NCBI GenBank assembly: GCA_900545075.1
Contig: UQXT01000088.1
Coordinates: 1-8,190, forward strand
Direction of reading: 5' to 3'
Length of the DNA: 8,190 bases
DNA from: an uncultured Collinsella sp.
GTDB lineage: Bacteria; Actinomycetota; Coriobacteriia; Coriobacteriales; Coriobacteriaceae
In this document: positions 1-5,876 of the stretch, piece by piece
How the letters are laid out: every line of letters begins with the position of its first letter
How positions within the stretch are numbered: the stretch's first letter is position 1
The notes under the pieces: generated by a model
The model's database searches: none
What the model saw: only the letters and a program-made list of their open reading frames with translations
What the model was told of the DNA's origin: nothing
Program-made: the position numbers and the translations under genes

Positions 1-350
1 AGGCCTTCGATTGGATATTCCTCGGCAAGCGACCAAAGAGAATCACCAGGCTGAACGCGAATGGTCTCGTAGGTAACGTTGGAAACGGACTCGGCATACG
101 CGGCGTGACGCGCGCTAAAGACCGACGTAGCGAGGACAAAGAAGAGCGTAAGCGCAACGGCAACGGCGACAATCGTCGGAACCTTGAGGGCAACGCGGCC
201 CGGCGCGACTACAGCCTGCTGATTGCGAGCAGGCTTTGCGGTCAAAGGCTGAAAGCCGGAACGACCACCCTGAACAACCGTAAAAGTGGGTTCTGCAGGC
301 GTCTCGAGCTTAAGGGCGAGGTTTCCCTGGACCATATCCGCTGCATTCAT
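1..350 (-). CDS. LysM-domain membrane protein, SOS division-inhibitor candidate (YneA/DivS-like), 3' end beyond window
   Basis: The first 116 codons are visible, starting at the ATG at 350-348 behind a strong AGAGGAG ribosome site (357-363). Residues 1-55 are a polar, probably cytoplasmic tail. Residues about 56-80 form one hydrophobic segment (VPTIVAVAVALTLFFVLATS). After a short linker, a LysM domain begins near residue 97 (IRVQPGDSLWSLAEEY), with the typical PGDSLWSLA core; the rest lies off the left edge. LysM domains bind peptidoglycan. The gene is divergent from lexA and its promoter overlaps LexA-box-like sites. In Bacillus subtilis (yneA), Corynebacterium (divS) and Mycobacterium (Rv2719c), the gene divergent from lexA encodes a small SOS-induced envelope protein that blocks or delays cell division, and YneA has the same membrane-plus-LysM layout. 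The division-inhibitor role here is inferred from architecture and position. A general LysM cell-wall protein is the alternative. No symbol is assigned because orthology cannot be shown. Confidence 0.8.
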   Translation of the reverse strand, partial: MNAADMVQGNLALKLETPAEPTFTVVQGGRSGFQPLTAKPARNQQAVVAPGRVALKVPTIVAVAVALTLFFVLATSVFSARHAAYAESVSNVTYETIRVQPGDSLWSLAEEYPIEG

Positions 351-360
351 TCTGTTCTCC

Positions 361-380
361 TCTCGTTTGTTTTGACGAGA
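361..380 (-). other. Inverted repeat overlapping the LysM gene ribosome-binding site
   Basis: TCTCGT (361-366) and ACGAGA (375-380) are perfect inverted repeats around an 8-nt loop, next to and partly over the AGAGGAG ribosome site (357-363) of the minus-strand LysM gene. The right arm can instead pair with GTTCTC at 354-359 (GAGAAC at 377-382), so two mutually exclusive hairpins are possible. Both would sequester the ribosome site in the mRNA. The stems are only 6 bp, so chance is possible. Confidence 0.3.
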
Positions 381-420
381 ACTGTTTTATCAAGCCGCGG
401 GGACAAAAAAGTCTAGCGCG

Positions 421-434
421 GGAACGAGTGTTCG
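421..434. promoter_or_regulatory. LexA (SOS) box 1
   Basis: GGAACGAGTGTTCG matches the Gram-positive LexA consensus CGAACRNRYGTTYG at all but the first base. It covers the expected transcription start and first bases of the LysM gene transcript. Confidence 0.7.
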
Positions 435-440
435 GTTATT

Positions 441-468
441 ATTATCTTCGAACAGTTGTTCCTGTCAA
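441..468 (-). promoter_or_regulatory. Sigma70-type promoter for the LysM gene
   Basis: On the minus strand, a perfect -35 box TTGACA (468-463) is followed after 16 bp by GATAAT (446-441), a 5/6 match to the -10 consensus. Transcription should start near 434, giving a leader of about 85 nt before the ATG at 350. The middle LexA-like site (449-462) lies entirely inside the -35/-10 spacer, so bound LexA would block RNA polymerase. I found no equally convincing promoter for lexA on the plus strand. Confidence 0.72.
449..462. promoter_or_regulatory. LexA (SOS) box 2
   Basis: CGAACAGTTGTTCC has both half-sites of CGAAC-N4-GTTCG with one half-site mismatch (the last base), and a T where the consensus has R in the spacer. 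It sits in the spacer of the minus-strand promoter and starts 28 bp after box 1. Confidence 0.72.
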
Positions 469-476
469 GCAAAAAT

Positions 477-490
477 AGAACATTTGTTTG
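477..490. promoter_or_regulatory. LexA (SOS) box 3, lexA-proximal
   Basis: AGAACATTTGTTTG keeps the GAAC-N4-GTTTG core of the Gram-positive LexA box and differs at the first base and one spacer base. It lies 24 bp before the lexA ATG and starts 28 bp after box 2, a position suited to autorepression of lexA. It is the weakest of the three by sequence. Confidence 0.58.
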
Positions 491-498
491 GTATGGGT

Positions 499-507
499 AG
501 AGAGGAA
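499..507 (+). promoter_or_regulatory. lexA ribosome-binding site
   Basis: AGAGAGGAA is a good Shine-Dalgarno sequence about 7 nt before the ATG at 514. It decides that start over the in-frame upstream ATG at 493 and TTG at 484, both of which would place the ribosome site inside the coding sequence. Confidence 0.75.
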
Positions 508-513
508 TCCCTG

Positions 514-1158
514 ATGGCTCGCAAAATTACCAAGCGTCAGCAGCAAATTTACGACTTCATCAAGGAATATCAGCAGGAGAAGGGTTATCCGCCCAGCGTG
601 CGCGAGATGGCTTCGGCTGTGGGCCTTTCCTCCCCTAGCACCGTACATGCGCATCTCTCCGCGCTCGAAGCACGCGGTCTGCTCAAGCGTGACGCCACGA
701 AGCCTCGCGCTCTCGAGCTCTTTGACGAGGACGGATCTTCCGTCTCCATCTCAAAGTCCGATGAGCCCACGGCGCCCCGCGGCACCGTATCGCTGCCTCT
801 CGTAGGCCGTGTCGCTGCAGGGATTCCCATCCTTGCCGAGCAGAATATCGAGGACACCTTTACCATCCCAACCGAGATCGCAACGGACCAGGGGTCCTTT
901 ATCCTCGAGGTCCACGGCAATTCGATGATTAACGTTGGTATCTATAACGGCGACTACATTATCGTTCGCGAGCAGAAGAGCGCCATGAATGGCGAGATTG
1001 TCGTGGCCATGATCGATAGTTCCGCAACAGTCAAAACGTTCTACAAAGAGCGGGGACGCGTTCGACTGCAGCCCGAAAACGACACCATGGAGCCTATCTA
1101 CGCGACGAATCCCACGATTCTGGGCAAGGTCGTCGGTTTGATGCGCCGGTTTTCGTAA
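514..1158 (+). CDS. lexA: LexA repressor, SOS response regulator and self-cleaving serine protease
   Basis: A 214-residue protein, close to the usual LexA length. Residues 1-65 form the winged helix DNA-binding domain (KITKRQQQIYDFIKEY, then YPPSVREMASAVGLSSPSTV and LEARGLLKRD). A hydrophilic hinge (about 70-92) follows. The C-terminal peptidase S24 domain holds the Ala102-Gly103 self-cleavage site (GRVAAGIP), nucleophile Ser137 (HGNSMI) and general-base Lys174 (TVKTF). All catalytic parts are present, so RecA-stimulated self-cleavage should occur. The motif at the nucleophile reads GNSM where GDSM is commoner, a mild variant. LexA represses DNA-damage genes in the cytoplasm until RecA filaments trigger cleavage. 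Three LexA-like sites upstream indicate autoregulation and control of the divergent LysM gene. The stop overlaps the next gene's start (TAATG), indicating an operon. Identification is secure. Confidence 0.97.
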   Translation: MARKITKRQQQIYDFIKEYQQEKGYPPSVREMASAVGLSSPSTVHAHLSALEARGLLKRDATKPRALELFDEDGSSVSISKSDEPTAPRGTVSLPLVGRVAAGIPILAEQNIEDTFTIPTEIATDQGSFILEVHGNSMINVGIYNGDYIIVREQKSAMNGEIVVAMIDSSATVKTFYKERGRVRLQPENDTMEPIYATNPTILGKVVGLMRRFS

Positions 1159-1862
1159 TGCAAAAACGCATCACCGTCTTTGATACCATTCGCGGGTTTA
1201 CCATGCTGTCGATGGCGGGATTTCATGCCTGCTACGACCTTGCCTACCTATATGGTTGGGATATGCCCTGGTTTACCCAGACCATCTTCCAGGACATCTG
1301 GCGCGCCAGCATCAGTTGGGTATTTTTGTTTATTGCCGGCTGGATGTGTACCCTCTCGCGCAACAACATCAAGCGTGCCGCCAAATATGCCGTTGCCGCT
1401 TTGGTCGTATGGATTGCAACGACGATCGTCTCGGTCGATGACTCGGTAAACTTCGGCATCATTTATTGCATGGCGGCGTGCACTGCCATTGTTGCACTCA
1501 CGAGCCCGGTTCTCGATAGGGTGCCCGCGGGCTGGGGTATACCGATTTGCCTTATACTCTTTGCCTTAACCTGGAGCATTCCTAAAGCGGTCTACCCTAT
1601 CCCCTATCTAGCTTGGCTGGGTTTCCCAGGTCCAGACTTTGTCTCCGGTGATTACTATCCGCTCATGCCATTCTTATTAATGTATCTCACAGGCTTCTTT
1701 GCCGCCCGCACGGCACAGAAAGCAAACTGCGAGACACCAGCATGGGCCTATGAAAATCACATCCCGGCGCTCGCAAACCTCGGACGCCATGCACTGCCGT
1801 TCTACCTGCTTCATCAACCGATTATCTTGGGTGTACTGGAGCTGATTTATTCCGTTCGGTAA
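1158..1862 (+). CDS. DUF1624 / HGSNAT-catalytic-like multi-pass membrane protein, putative acetyltransferase
   Basis: A 234-residue integral membrane protein. The N-terminus (VFDTIRGFTMLSMAGFHACYDL, residues 7-28) matches the family signature of a D-x-x-RG followed by a His and a YDL. Hydrophobic segments lie near residues 10-28, 48-65, 75-93, 99-116, 127-143, 166-184 and 210-231. The last carries LLHQPIILG, a C-terminal motif shared by this family and related membrane acyltransferases. Family members are related to the catalytic part of heparan-alpha-glucosaminide N-acetyltransferase, which moves acetyl groups from acetyl-CoA across a membrane to glucosamine; bacterial members are mostly uncharacterised. 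The start overlaps the lexA stop by one base with no clear ribosome site, so translation probably couples to lexA and expression should rise in the SOS response. A cell-wall or surface-sugar acetylation role is inference. The 3' end overlaps hflX, on the opposite strand, by 16 bp. Confidence 0.8.
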   Translation: MQKRITVFDTIRGFTMLSMAGFHACYDLAYLYGWDMPWFTQTIFQDIWRASISWVFLFIAGWMCTLSRNNIKRAAKYAVAALVVWIATTIVSVDDSVNFGIIYCMAACTAIVALTSPVLDRVPAGWGIPICLILFALTWSIPKAVYPIPYLAWLGFPGPDFVSGDYYPLMPFLLMYLTGFFAARTAQKANCETPAWAYENHIPALANLGRHALPFYLLHQPIILGVLELIYSVR

Positions 1863-3136
1863 CGCTCAAGACGTGGTGCGATACGGGCCGGAAGCTTTGC
1901 CACAATACGAACGCCGTCTTCGAGGTATTCCTCGTGCAGAAGAGTTCCCTGTTCGTGCACAAGCGTGATTAACGCGCCCTCTCGATATGGAATATCGGCC
2001 GAAAGTAACACGTCCGTAGCAGCCGCTTCACGAGCGATACGATCGACTAAGTCATCAAGACCCTCACCCGTCTGAGCCGAAAACAGCACCGCCTCGGGAT
2101 AGCGACGTCGAAAGCTCAAGCGATCGACGCAATCGAGCAGGTCAATTTTATTGAACACGGTAAGCGTCAGGCGCTCACCGGCACCGATCTCGTCAAGGAC
2201 ACGATCAACCGCCTCGAGCTGACGCTCGTAATCCTCATCGGAAGCATCCACAACTTTAAGAATCAAATCGGCGCCGAGCACCTCGGAAAGCGTAGATTTA
2301 AACGCGTCGACCAGGCCATGTGGCAGCTTTTGAATAAAGCCGACGGTATCGGTAATCGTCATGCCACGACCACCGGGCAAGCGGTACGAGCGCGTTGTAG
2401 GATCGAGTGTGGCAAACAGCTTATCCTGCGAAAGTACCGTGGATCCCGTCAAACGATTAAGCAACGTCGACTTGCCGGCATTGGTGTAGCCAGCCAACGC
2501 AACGCGAAACGCTGGCGATTCAATACGGCTTTTCGATTGCACATCGCGACGTTGTTCAACCTGTTTCAGTTCGCGTCGAAGCGCAGCGATCTTATTGCGA
2601 ATCAGGCGACGGTCGACCTCGAGCTGACTTTCGCCCTGGCCAAAACGCGATCCAATGCCGCCACGCGTCTGTTCCTTAGCAAGGTGGCTCCACATACCTC
2701 GCAGACGAGGCAGCAGATACTGCAACTGTGCCAGCTGCACCTGTAAGCAGCCCTCACGCGTCTGGGCATGCAGGCCAAAGATATCCAAAATCAACGCCGT
2801 ACGGTCAATAATCTTGACCGGTTCGCCCACGGCCTTCTCAAGATAGGACTGCTGTGAGGGCGTGAGGTCGTCGTCGAAGATAACAACATCCGCATCCATG
2901 CGATGCACCAAGCCGCACAGCTCCTCGACCTTGCCAGAACCGATAAACGATTTAGGATAGGGTTTGACCAGGCGCTGAGACAAGCGTGCAACGCATTGGG
3001 CTCCAGCAGTGTGGGCCAGACGCTCAAGCTCGTCGAGCGAACGGTCAAGCGGCCAGGCATTATCGCGCCACTCAACACCAACTAAGATGGCGCGCTCAGG
3101 TTCAGGCGCCGTGGGGACCAAAGGAAAACGAGCCAT
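1847..3136 (-). CDS. hflX: GTPase HflX, ribosome-splitting factor
   Basis: A 429-residue protein of standard HflX length. Residues 1-125 form the N-terminal HflX domain, including the IGSGKVEEL motif (65-73) and a VIFDDDLTPSQ stretch (85-95). A helical, coiled-coil-prone linker follows (residues 165-205; LEVDRRLIRNKIAALRRELK), preceded by the glycine-rich GGIGSRFGQGE. The G domain has G1 GYTNAGKS (216-223), a G2 threonine region (ATLDPTTR), G3 DTVG (263-266), G4 NKID (329-332) and G5 SA (353-354). HflX binds the 50S subunit and splits stalled or stressed ribosomes. The ATG overlaps the miaA stop by one base (TAATG), with a weak GAGG about 7 nt upstream, so it is the last gene of the minus-strand operon. 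Its 3' end runs into the convergent DUF1624 gene by 16 bp. In Enterobacteria hflX also lies near miaA, with hfq between; no hfq is present here. Confidence 0.96.
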   Translation of the reverse strand: MARFPLVPTAPEPERAILVGVEWRDNAWPLDRSLDELERLAHTAGAQCVARLSQRLVKPYPKSFIGSGKVEELCGLVHRMDADVVIFDDDLTPSQQSYLEKAVGEPVKIIDRTALILDIFGLHAQTREGCLQVQLAQLQYLLPRLRGMWSHLAKEQTRGGIGSRFGQGESQLEVDRRLIRNKIAALRRELKQVEQRRDVQSKSRIESPAFRVALAGYTNAGKSTLLNRLTGSTVLSQDKLFATLDPTTRSYRLPGGRGMTITDTVGFIQKLPHGLVDAFKSTLSEVLGADLILKVVDASDEDYERQLEAVDRVLDEIGAGERLTLTVFNKIDLLDCVDRLSFRRRYPEAVLFSAQTGEGLDDLVDRIAREAAATDVLLSADIPYREGALITLVHEQGTLLHEEYLEDGVRIVAKLPARIAPRLERYRTE

Positions 3137-4074
3137 TAGGCAGCCTCGATGCGACGGTAAATATCAGTAACGACCTCATCGATCGTAAACTCATCCATAT
3201 CGAACCACACGATACGATTGTCACGCTTAAACCAGGAAAGCTGGCGCTTGGCATAGCGACGCGAGCGCATCTTGATAAGCTCACGGGCCTTATCCATGGT
3301 AATAGCGCCACGCAAGGCATCAATAATCTCTTTGTAACCGATTGCCTGCATCGACGTAAGCGCATCGCCCAGGCCTTGGTCCATAAGACCACGGACCTCA
3401 TCAACCAGCCCCTGCTCTAACATAAGGTCGACACGCAGGTTAATGCGCTCATAGAGCACTTCACGGCTACGCGTCAGACCAAACCACAAGGCATGATAGC
3501 GCTCGCGCGGAACACTGAATTTCGACTTCTGCTGGGCATACGACACGCCGTCATCGTGCATCTCGAGCGCACGAATCACACGACGCACGTTATGAGGATG
3601 AATCACGGCAGCCGATTCCGGGTCGCGCTCGGCAAGCAGGGCGTGCAATGCTTCCTCGCCAATACGCTCGGCAAGCTCCTGATAGCCCGCGCGGCGTTCG
3701 TCCTCGAGTTCTCCCGAAGGAAAAACCATTTCATCGAGTGCGGCCTTGAGATATAGGCCCGTACCGCCGCAAAAGACCGGAAGCCGTTGCTCACCAAGCA
3801 AGCGCTCGATATGCGCTCGGGCATCCGACTGATAGAGTGCAGCAGAATATGCGACGCCAGGATCCACGATATCAACAAGGCGCAGGGGCACTGAGCACTC
3901 CTCGGGCATCATCTTGGCCGTACCAATGTCCATACCGCGATAGATTTGCATCGCGTCACACGACAACACTTCAGACGAAAGGCGAGCAGCCAGACGATCG
4001 GCAACATCGCTCTTGCCGACCGCCGTCGGACCGACAATCGCTACGGCAGAAAGGCTTGATCCGGGAGAAATCAT
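3136..4074 (-). CDS. miaA: tRNA dimethylallyltransferase MiaA
   Basis: A 312-residue enzyme of normal length that transfers a dimethylallyl group from DMAPP to N6 of A37 in tRNAs reading codons that start with U, giving i6A37. The P-loop GPTAVGKS is at residues 15-22. The SCDAMQIYRGMDIGTAK segment (38-54) holds the catalytic Asp40 and the Q-I/V-Y signature. FCGGTGLY, VRRVIRALE, QAIGYKE and the C-terminal RRYAKRQLSWFKRD motif follow in family order. I chose the ATG at 4074-4072, which overlaps the miaB stop as TAATG. The frame is open 13 codons further upstream inside miaB, but those residues (MVSLWLRRG...) do not look like MiaA and the start there has no family support. Its product is the substrate of MiaB, encoded just upstream in the same operon, so the order matches the pathway. 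Confidence 0.97.
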   Translation of the reverse strand: MISPGSSLSAVAIVGPTAVGKSDVADRLAARLSSEVLSCDAMQIYRGMDIGTAKMMPEECSVPLRLVDIVDPGVAYSAALYQSDARAHIERLLGEQRLPVFCGGTGLYLKAALDEMVFPSGELEDERRAGYQELAERIGEEALHALLAERDPESAAVIHPHNVRRVIRALEMHDDGVSYAQQKSKFSVPRERYHALWFGLTRSREVLYERINLRVDLMLEQGLVDEVRGLMDQGLGDALTSMQAIGYKEIIDALRGAITMDKARELIKMRSRRYAKRQLSWFKRDNRIVWFDMDEFTIDEVVTDIYRRIEAA

Positions 4075-5444
4075 TAGCGAGGCTCGCCCACGACGGAGCC
4101 AGAGAGATACCACGTCTTGGCGACATCAACATCAACGTCGACGATTTTGCCGATAAGTTGATCGATGCTATAGCCAGCAGGAATCGGCGCATGCACCGTC
4201 TGGTTCTTGGGGCTCTTGCCCAGAAGAACAGCGTCGTTCTTCTTGCTCGTACCCTCAATGAGCGCAGGCACCACGGTGTGAAGCTCGCCCTGGTTATACT
4301 CGTGAGCCGTCGTCTCGATAACCTTAACCAAACGGTTAAAGCGCTCAAGGATAACCTCATGCGGCGTGGGGTCTTCAATCTCGGCGGCCGGGGTACCGGC
4401 ACGCTTGGAGTAAATAAACGTGTAGGCCTGGGCATAACGCACCGTCTCGGCAAGCGAGAGCGTCTGCTCAAAGTCTTCCTCGGTCTCGCCCGGGAAACCC
4501 ACGATGATGTCGGTCGAAAGCGCAATATCGGGCATACGGTTACGAATACGATCGACCAGGCCCAGATAATCCTCACGTGTATAACGACGATTCATCTCTT
4601 TAAGGATGCGCGTGGAACCCGACTGAACGGCCAGGTGAAGCTGCGGCATGACGGCGGGCGTCTCGGCCATAGCATCAATGGTCTCGGGCAGCAGATCCTT
4701 AGGATGAGAAGAGGTAAAGAAGATGCGCTCGACGCCCGTATCGCCCACGGCGCGCAGCAGATCGGCGAAACGCGGCTTGCCAAAGAGATCGCGACCGTAG
4801 GAGTTAACGTTCTGTCCCAGCAGCGTAATCTCGCGCACGCCCTGGCGCACGAGCCCGGTCACCTCATCGACAATCTCCTCAAAGGGACGGCTCTTCTCGC
4901 GACCACGGACGTAGGGCACGATGCAGTAGGTGCAAAAGTTGTTGCAACCCGTCATGATGGGCACCCAAGCGTGATACTGCGTCTCGCGATGCCACGGCAT
5001 ACTCATGGCGTCGGTATCCTCATGCTCATTCGTACGGATATGGCGCTTGCCATCCAAAAACGCCTCGGCGATAAGCTCGGCCATGTGCGCAATGGAATGG
5101 GTACCAAAAATGACATTGACGTTATCAACGTTGGTGAGCAAGCCCTCGCCATCGCGCTGGGCGATGCAGCCGCCCACGGCGACCACGCGCTTACCCGAAG
5201 GCGAAGGAGGAAGGCTCTTGCAGGAATTGCACTGACCATACAGGCGCGTATCGGCAGCCTCGCGCACACAGCACGTCATGAACACGACAATATCGGCATG
5301 CTCGGGATCGAGCGCCATAAGACAGCCATACGAATCAAGCAAACCACTCACGCGCTCGGAGTCGTGCTGGTTCATCTGGCAGCCGAATGTGCGGATAAAG
5401 TAGGTTTTACCGGCAAGAATATCGCGTACGGAACGCTGGTCCAT
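4074..5444 (-). CDS. miaB: tRNA-2-methylthio-N6-dimethylallyladenosine synthase MiaB (radical SAM methylthiotransferase)
   Basis: A 456-residue enzyme that adds a methylthio group to C2 of i6A37, giving ms2i6A37 in tRNA. The N-terminal methylthiotransferase domain starts YFIRTFGCQMN, and its three auxiliary-cluster cysteines are Cys22 (FGCQMN), Cys58 (MTCCVRE) and Cys93 (GGCIAQ). The radical SAM domain has the CNNFCTYC cluster motif (Cys167, 171, 174) followed by IVPYVRGREKSR. A C-terminal TRAM RNA-binding domain occupies about residues 380-456. The usual NTC around the second cysteine is MTC here, and an extra CxxC pair (Cys72, Cys75) lies between the second and third cluster cysteines. The ATG at 5444 is preferred over the one at 5450 because the AGGA motif is 9 nt from the former and 3 nt from the latter. 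The stop overlaps the miaA start (TAATG). Confidence 0.96.
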   Translation of the reverse strand: MDQRSVRDILAGKTYFIRTFGCQMNQHDSERVSGLLDSYGCLMALDPEHADIVVFMTCCVREAADTRLYGQCNSCKSLPPSPSGKRVVAVGGCIAQRDGEGLLTNVDNVNVIFGTHSIAHMAELIAEAFLDGKRHIRTNEHEDTDAMSMPWHRETQYHAWVPIMTGCNNFCTYCIVPYVRGREKSRPFEEIVDEVTGLVRQGVREITLLGQNVNSYGRDLFGKPRFADLLRAVGDTGVERIFFTSSHPKDLLPETIDAMAETPAVMPQLHLAVQSGSTRILKEMNRRYTREDYLGLVDRIRNRMPDIALSTDIIVGFPGETEEDFEQTLSLAETVRYAQAYTFIYSKRAGTPAAEIEDPTPHEVILERFNRLVKVIETTAHEYNQGELHTVVPALIEGTSKKNDAVLLGKSPKNQTVHAPIPAGYSIDQLIGKIVDVDVDVAKTWYLSGSVVGEPR

Positions 5445-5453
5445 GAGCATACA

Positions 5454-5458
5454 TCCTA
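5454..5458 (-). promoter_or_regulatory. miaB ribosome-binding site
   Basis: TAGGA on the minus strand lies 9 nt before the ATG at 5444 and only 3 nt before the ATG at 5450. The spacing favours the start giving MDQRSVRD, two codons shorter than the longest frame. Confidence 0.5.
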
Positions 5459-5508
5459 ACGATGGTATCGACGGGGCGCATAGGTGCTACAAGCGTGCGA
5501 AGGCTCGC

Positions 5509-5826
5509 CTACGCAACAGGCTTAACGTCGTCCATGACGACGTTATCCATAGCAGCCCGATTAATCTGGTGAACGTAGATAGAAAGACGAATTGCCGTGC
5601 GCGACTCTCCGTTAATGAGAATGTCGGAAAACACTGGCGCGCAGGAGACATCAAAGCCAGTCGGAATCAGAAAGCCACGCGCAATGGCGACGGCCTTGAT
5701 GGCCTGGTTGACGGCACCGGCACCGACGCACTGAATGTTGACGGGAACGCCATCTTTGACCATGCCGGCAATGGCGCCGGCAACGGACGCGGGCGATGAT
5801 TTGCTTGATACCTTCAGGCAATCCAT
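5509..5826 (-). CDS. spoVS: Stage V sporulation protein S (SpoVS) family, Alba-like nucleic-acid-binding protein
   Basis: A 105-residue protein. Residues 1-84 are a nearly textbook SpoVS core: LKVSSKSSPASVAGAIAGMV, then IQCVGAGAVNQAIKAVAIAR and GFLIPTGFDV, ending with DILINGESRTAIRLSI. The family has an Alba-like fold suggesting RNA or DNA binding. In Bacillus it affects septation and sporulation, but it is also found in many bacteria that do not sporulate. Usual members are about 86 residues; this one has a C-terminal extension of about 20 residues (HQINRAAMDNVVMDDVKPVA). The ATG at 5826-5824 is set by AGGAG at 5834-5838, 7 nt upstream, and by the core beginning right there; the longer open frame to 5901 has no family support. 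Its place downstream of rny and upstream of miaB mirrors Bacillus subtilis, pointing to an RNA-related role (inference). Confidence 0.95.
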   Translation of the reverse strand: MDCLKVSSKSSPASVAGAIAGMVKDGVPVNIQCVGAGAVNQAIKAVAIARGFLIPTGFDVSCAPVFSDILINGESRTAIRLSIYVHQINRAAMDNVVMDDVKPVA

Positions 5827-5833
5827 GAAGAAA

Positions 5834-5838
5834 CTCCT
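5834..5838 (-). promoter_or_regulatory. spoVS ribosome-binding site
   Basis: AGGAG on the minus strand lies 7 nt before the spoVS ATG and decides the start against longer in-frame alternatives. Confidence 0.75.
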
Positions 5839-5842
5839 GCGT

Positions 5843-5859
5843 TTAAAAGTACGTTTTAA
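5843..5859 (-). other. AT-rich inverted repeat upstream of spoVS
   Basis: TTAAAA (5843-5848) and TTTTAA (5854-5859) flank a 5-nt centre. The repeat lies just upstream of the spoVS ribosome site in the longest non-coding gap of the minus-strand operon. It could be an operator or part of an internal promoter, but I could not match clear -35 and -10 boxes, and such AT-rich symmetry can arise by chance. Confidence 0.25.
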
Positions 5860-5876
5860 CTGCAATAACTGTATCG

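Noticed and set aside
378..391. AGAAC followed by TGTTTTATC as a fourth LexA box
   Set aside because: Only one half-site is recognisable; the second half lacks GTTYG at the right spacing and it is out of register with the 28-bp series.
105..416. A 103-codon plus-strand open frame opposite the LysM gene
   Set aside because: The opposite strand has a strong ribosome site, a membrane segment and a LysM motif, while this frame is a charged sequence without recognisable features and runs through the promoter region of the LysM gene.
489..497. TGGTATGGG as an extended -10 box for lexA
   Set aside because: Transcription would begin about 10 nt before the start codon, on top of the ribosome site, and no -35 box is spaced correctly.
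484..513. Upstream in-frame lexA starts (TTG at 484, ATG at 493)
   Set aside because: They would put the AGAGAGGAA ribosome site within the coding sequence and overlap LexA box 3; LexA proteins typically begin a few residues before the KQQQI-type helix, as the ATG at 514 gives.
2318..2746. A 142-codon plus-strand open frame inside hflX
   Set aside because: It is antisense to the G domain and linker of HflX; its composition is that of a shadow frame.
4075..4113. Longer miaA start 13 codons upstream
   Set aside because: The added residues do not resemble MiaA, and the TAATG overlap start at 4074 places the P-loop at the usual distance from the N-terminus.
3837..5459. A 540-codon open frame on the plus strand opposite miaB and the start of miaA
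   Set aside because: It is fully antisense to two unmistakable enzymes, spans their junction, has no family motifs, is rich in Arg/His/Gly/Leu as expected from a GC-biased shadow frame, and has no ribosome site or promoter.
5497..5508. GCGA-AGGC-TCGC hairpin after the spoVS stop as a terminator
   Set aside because: The stem is only 4 bp and no uridine run follows, so it does not meet the pattern of an intrinsic terminator.
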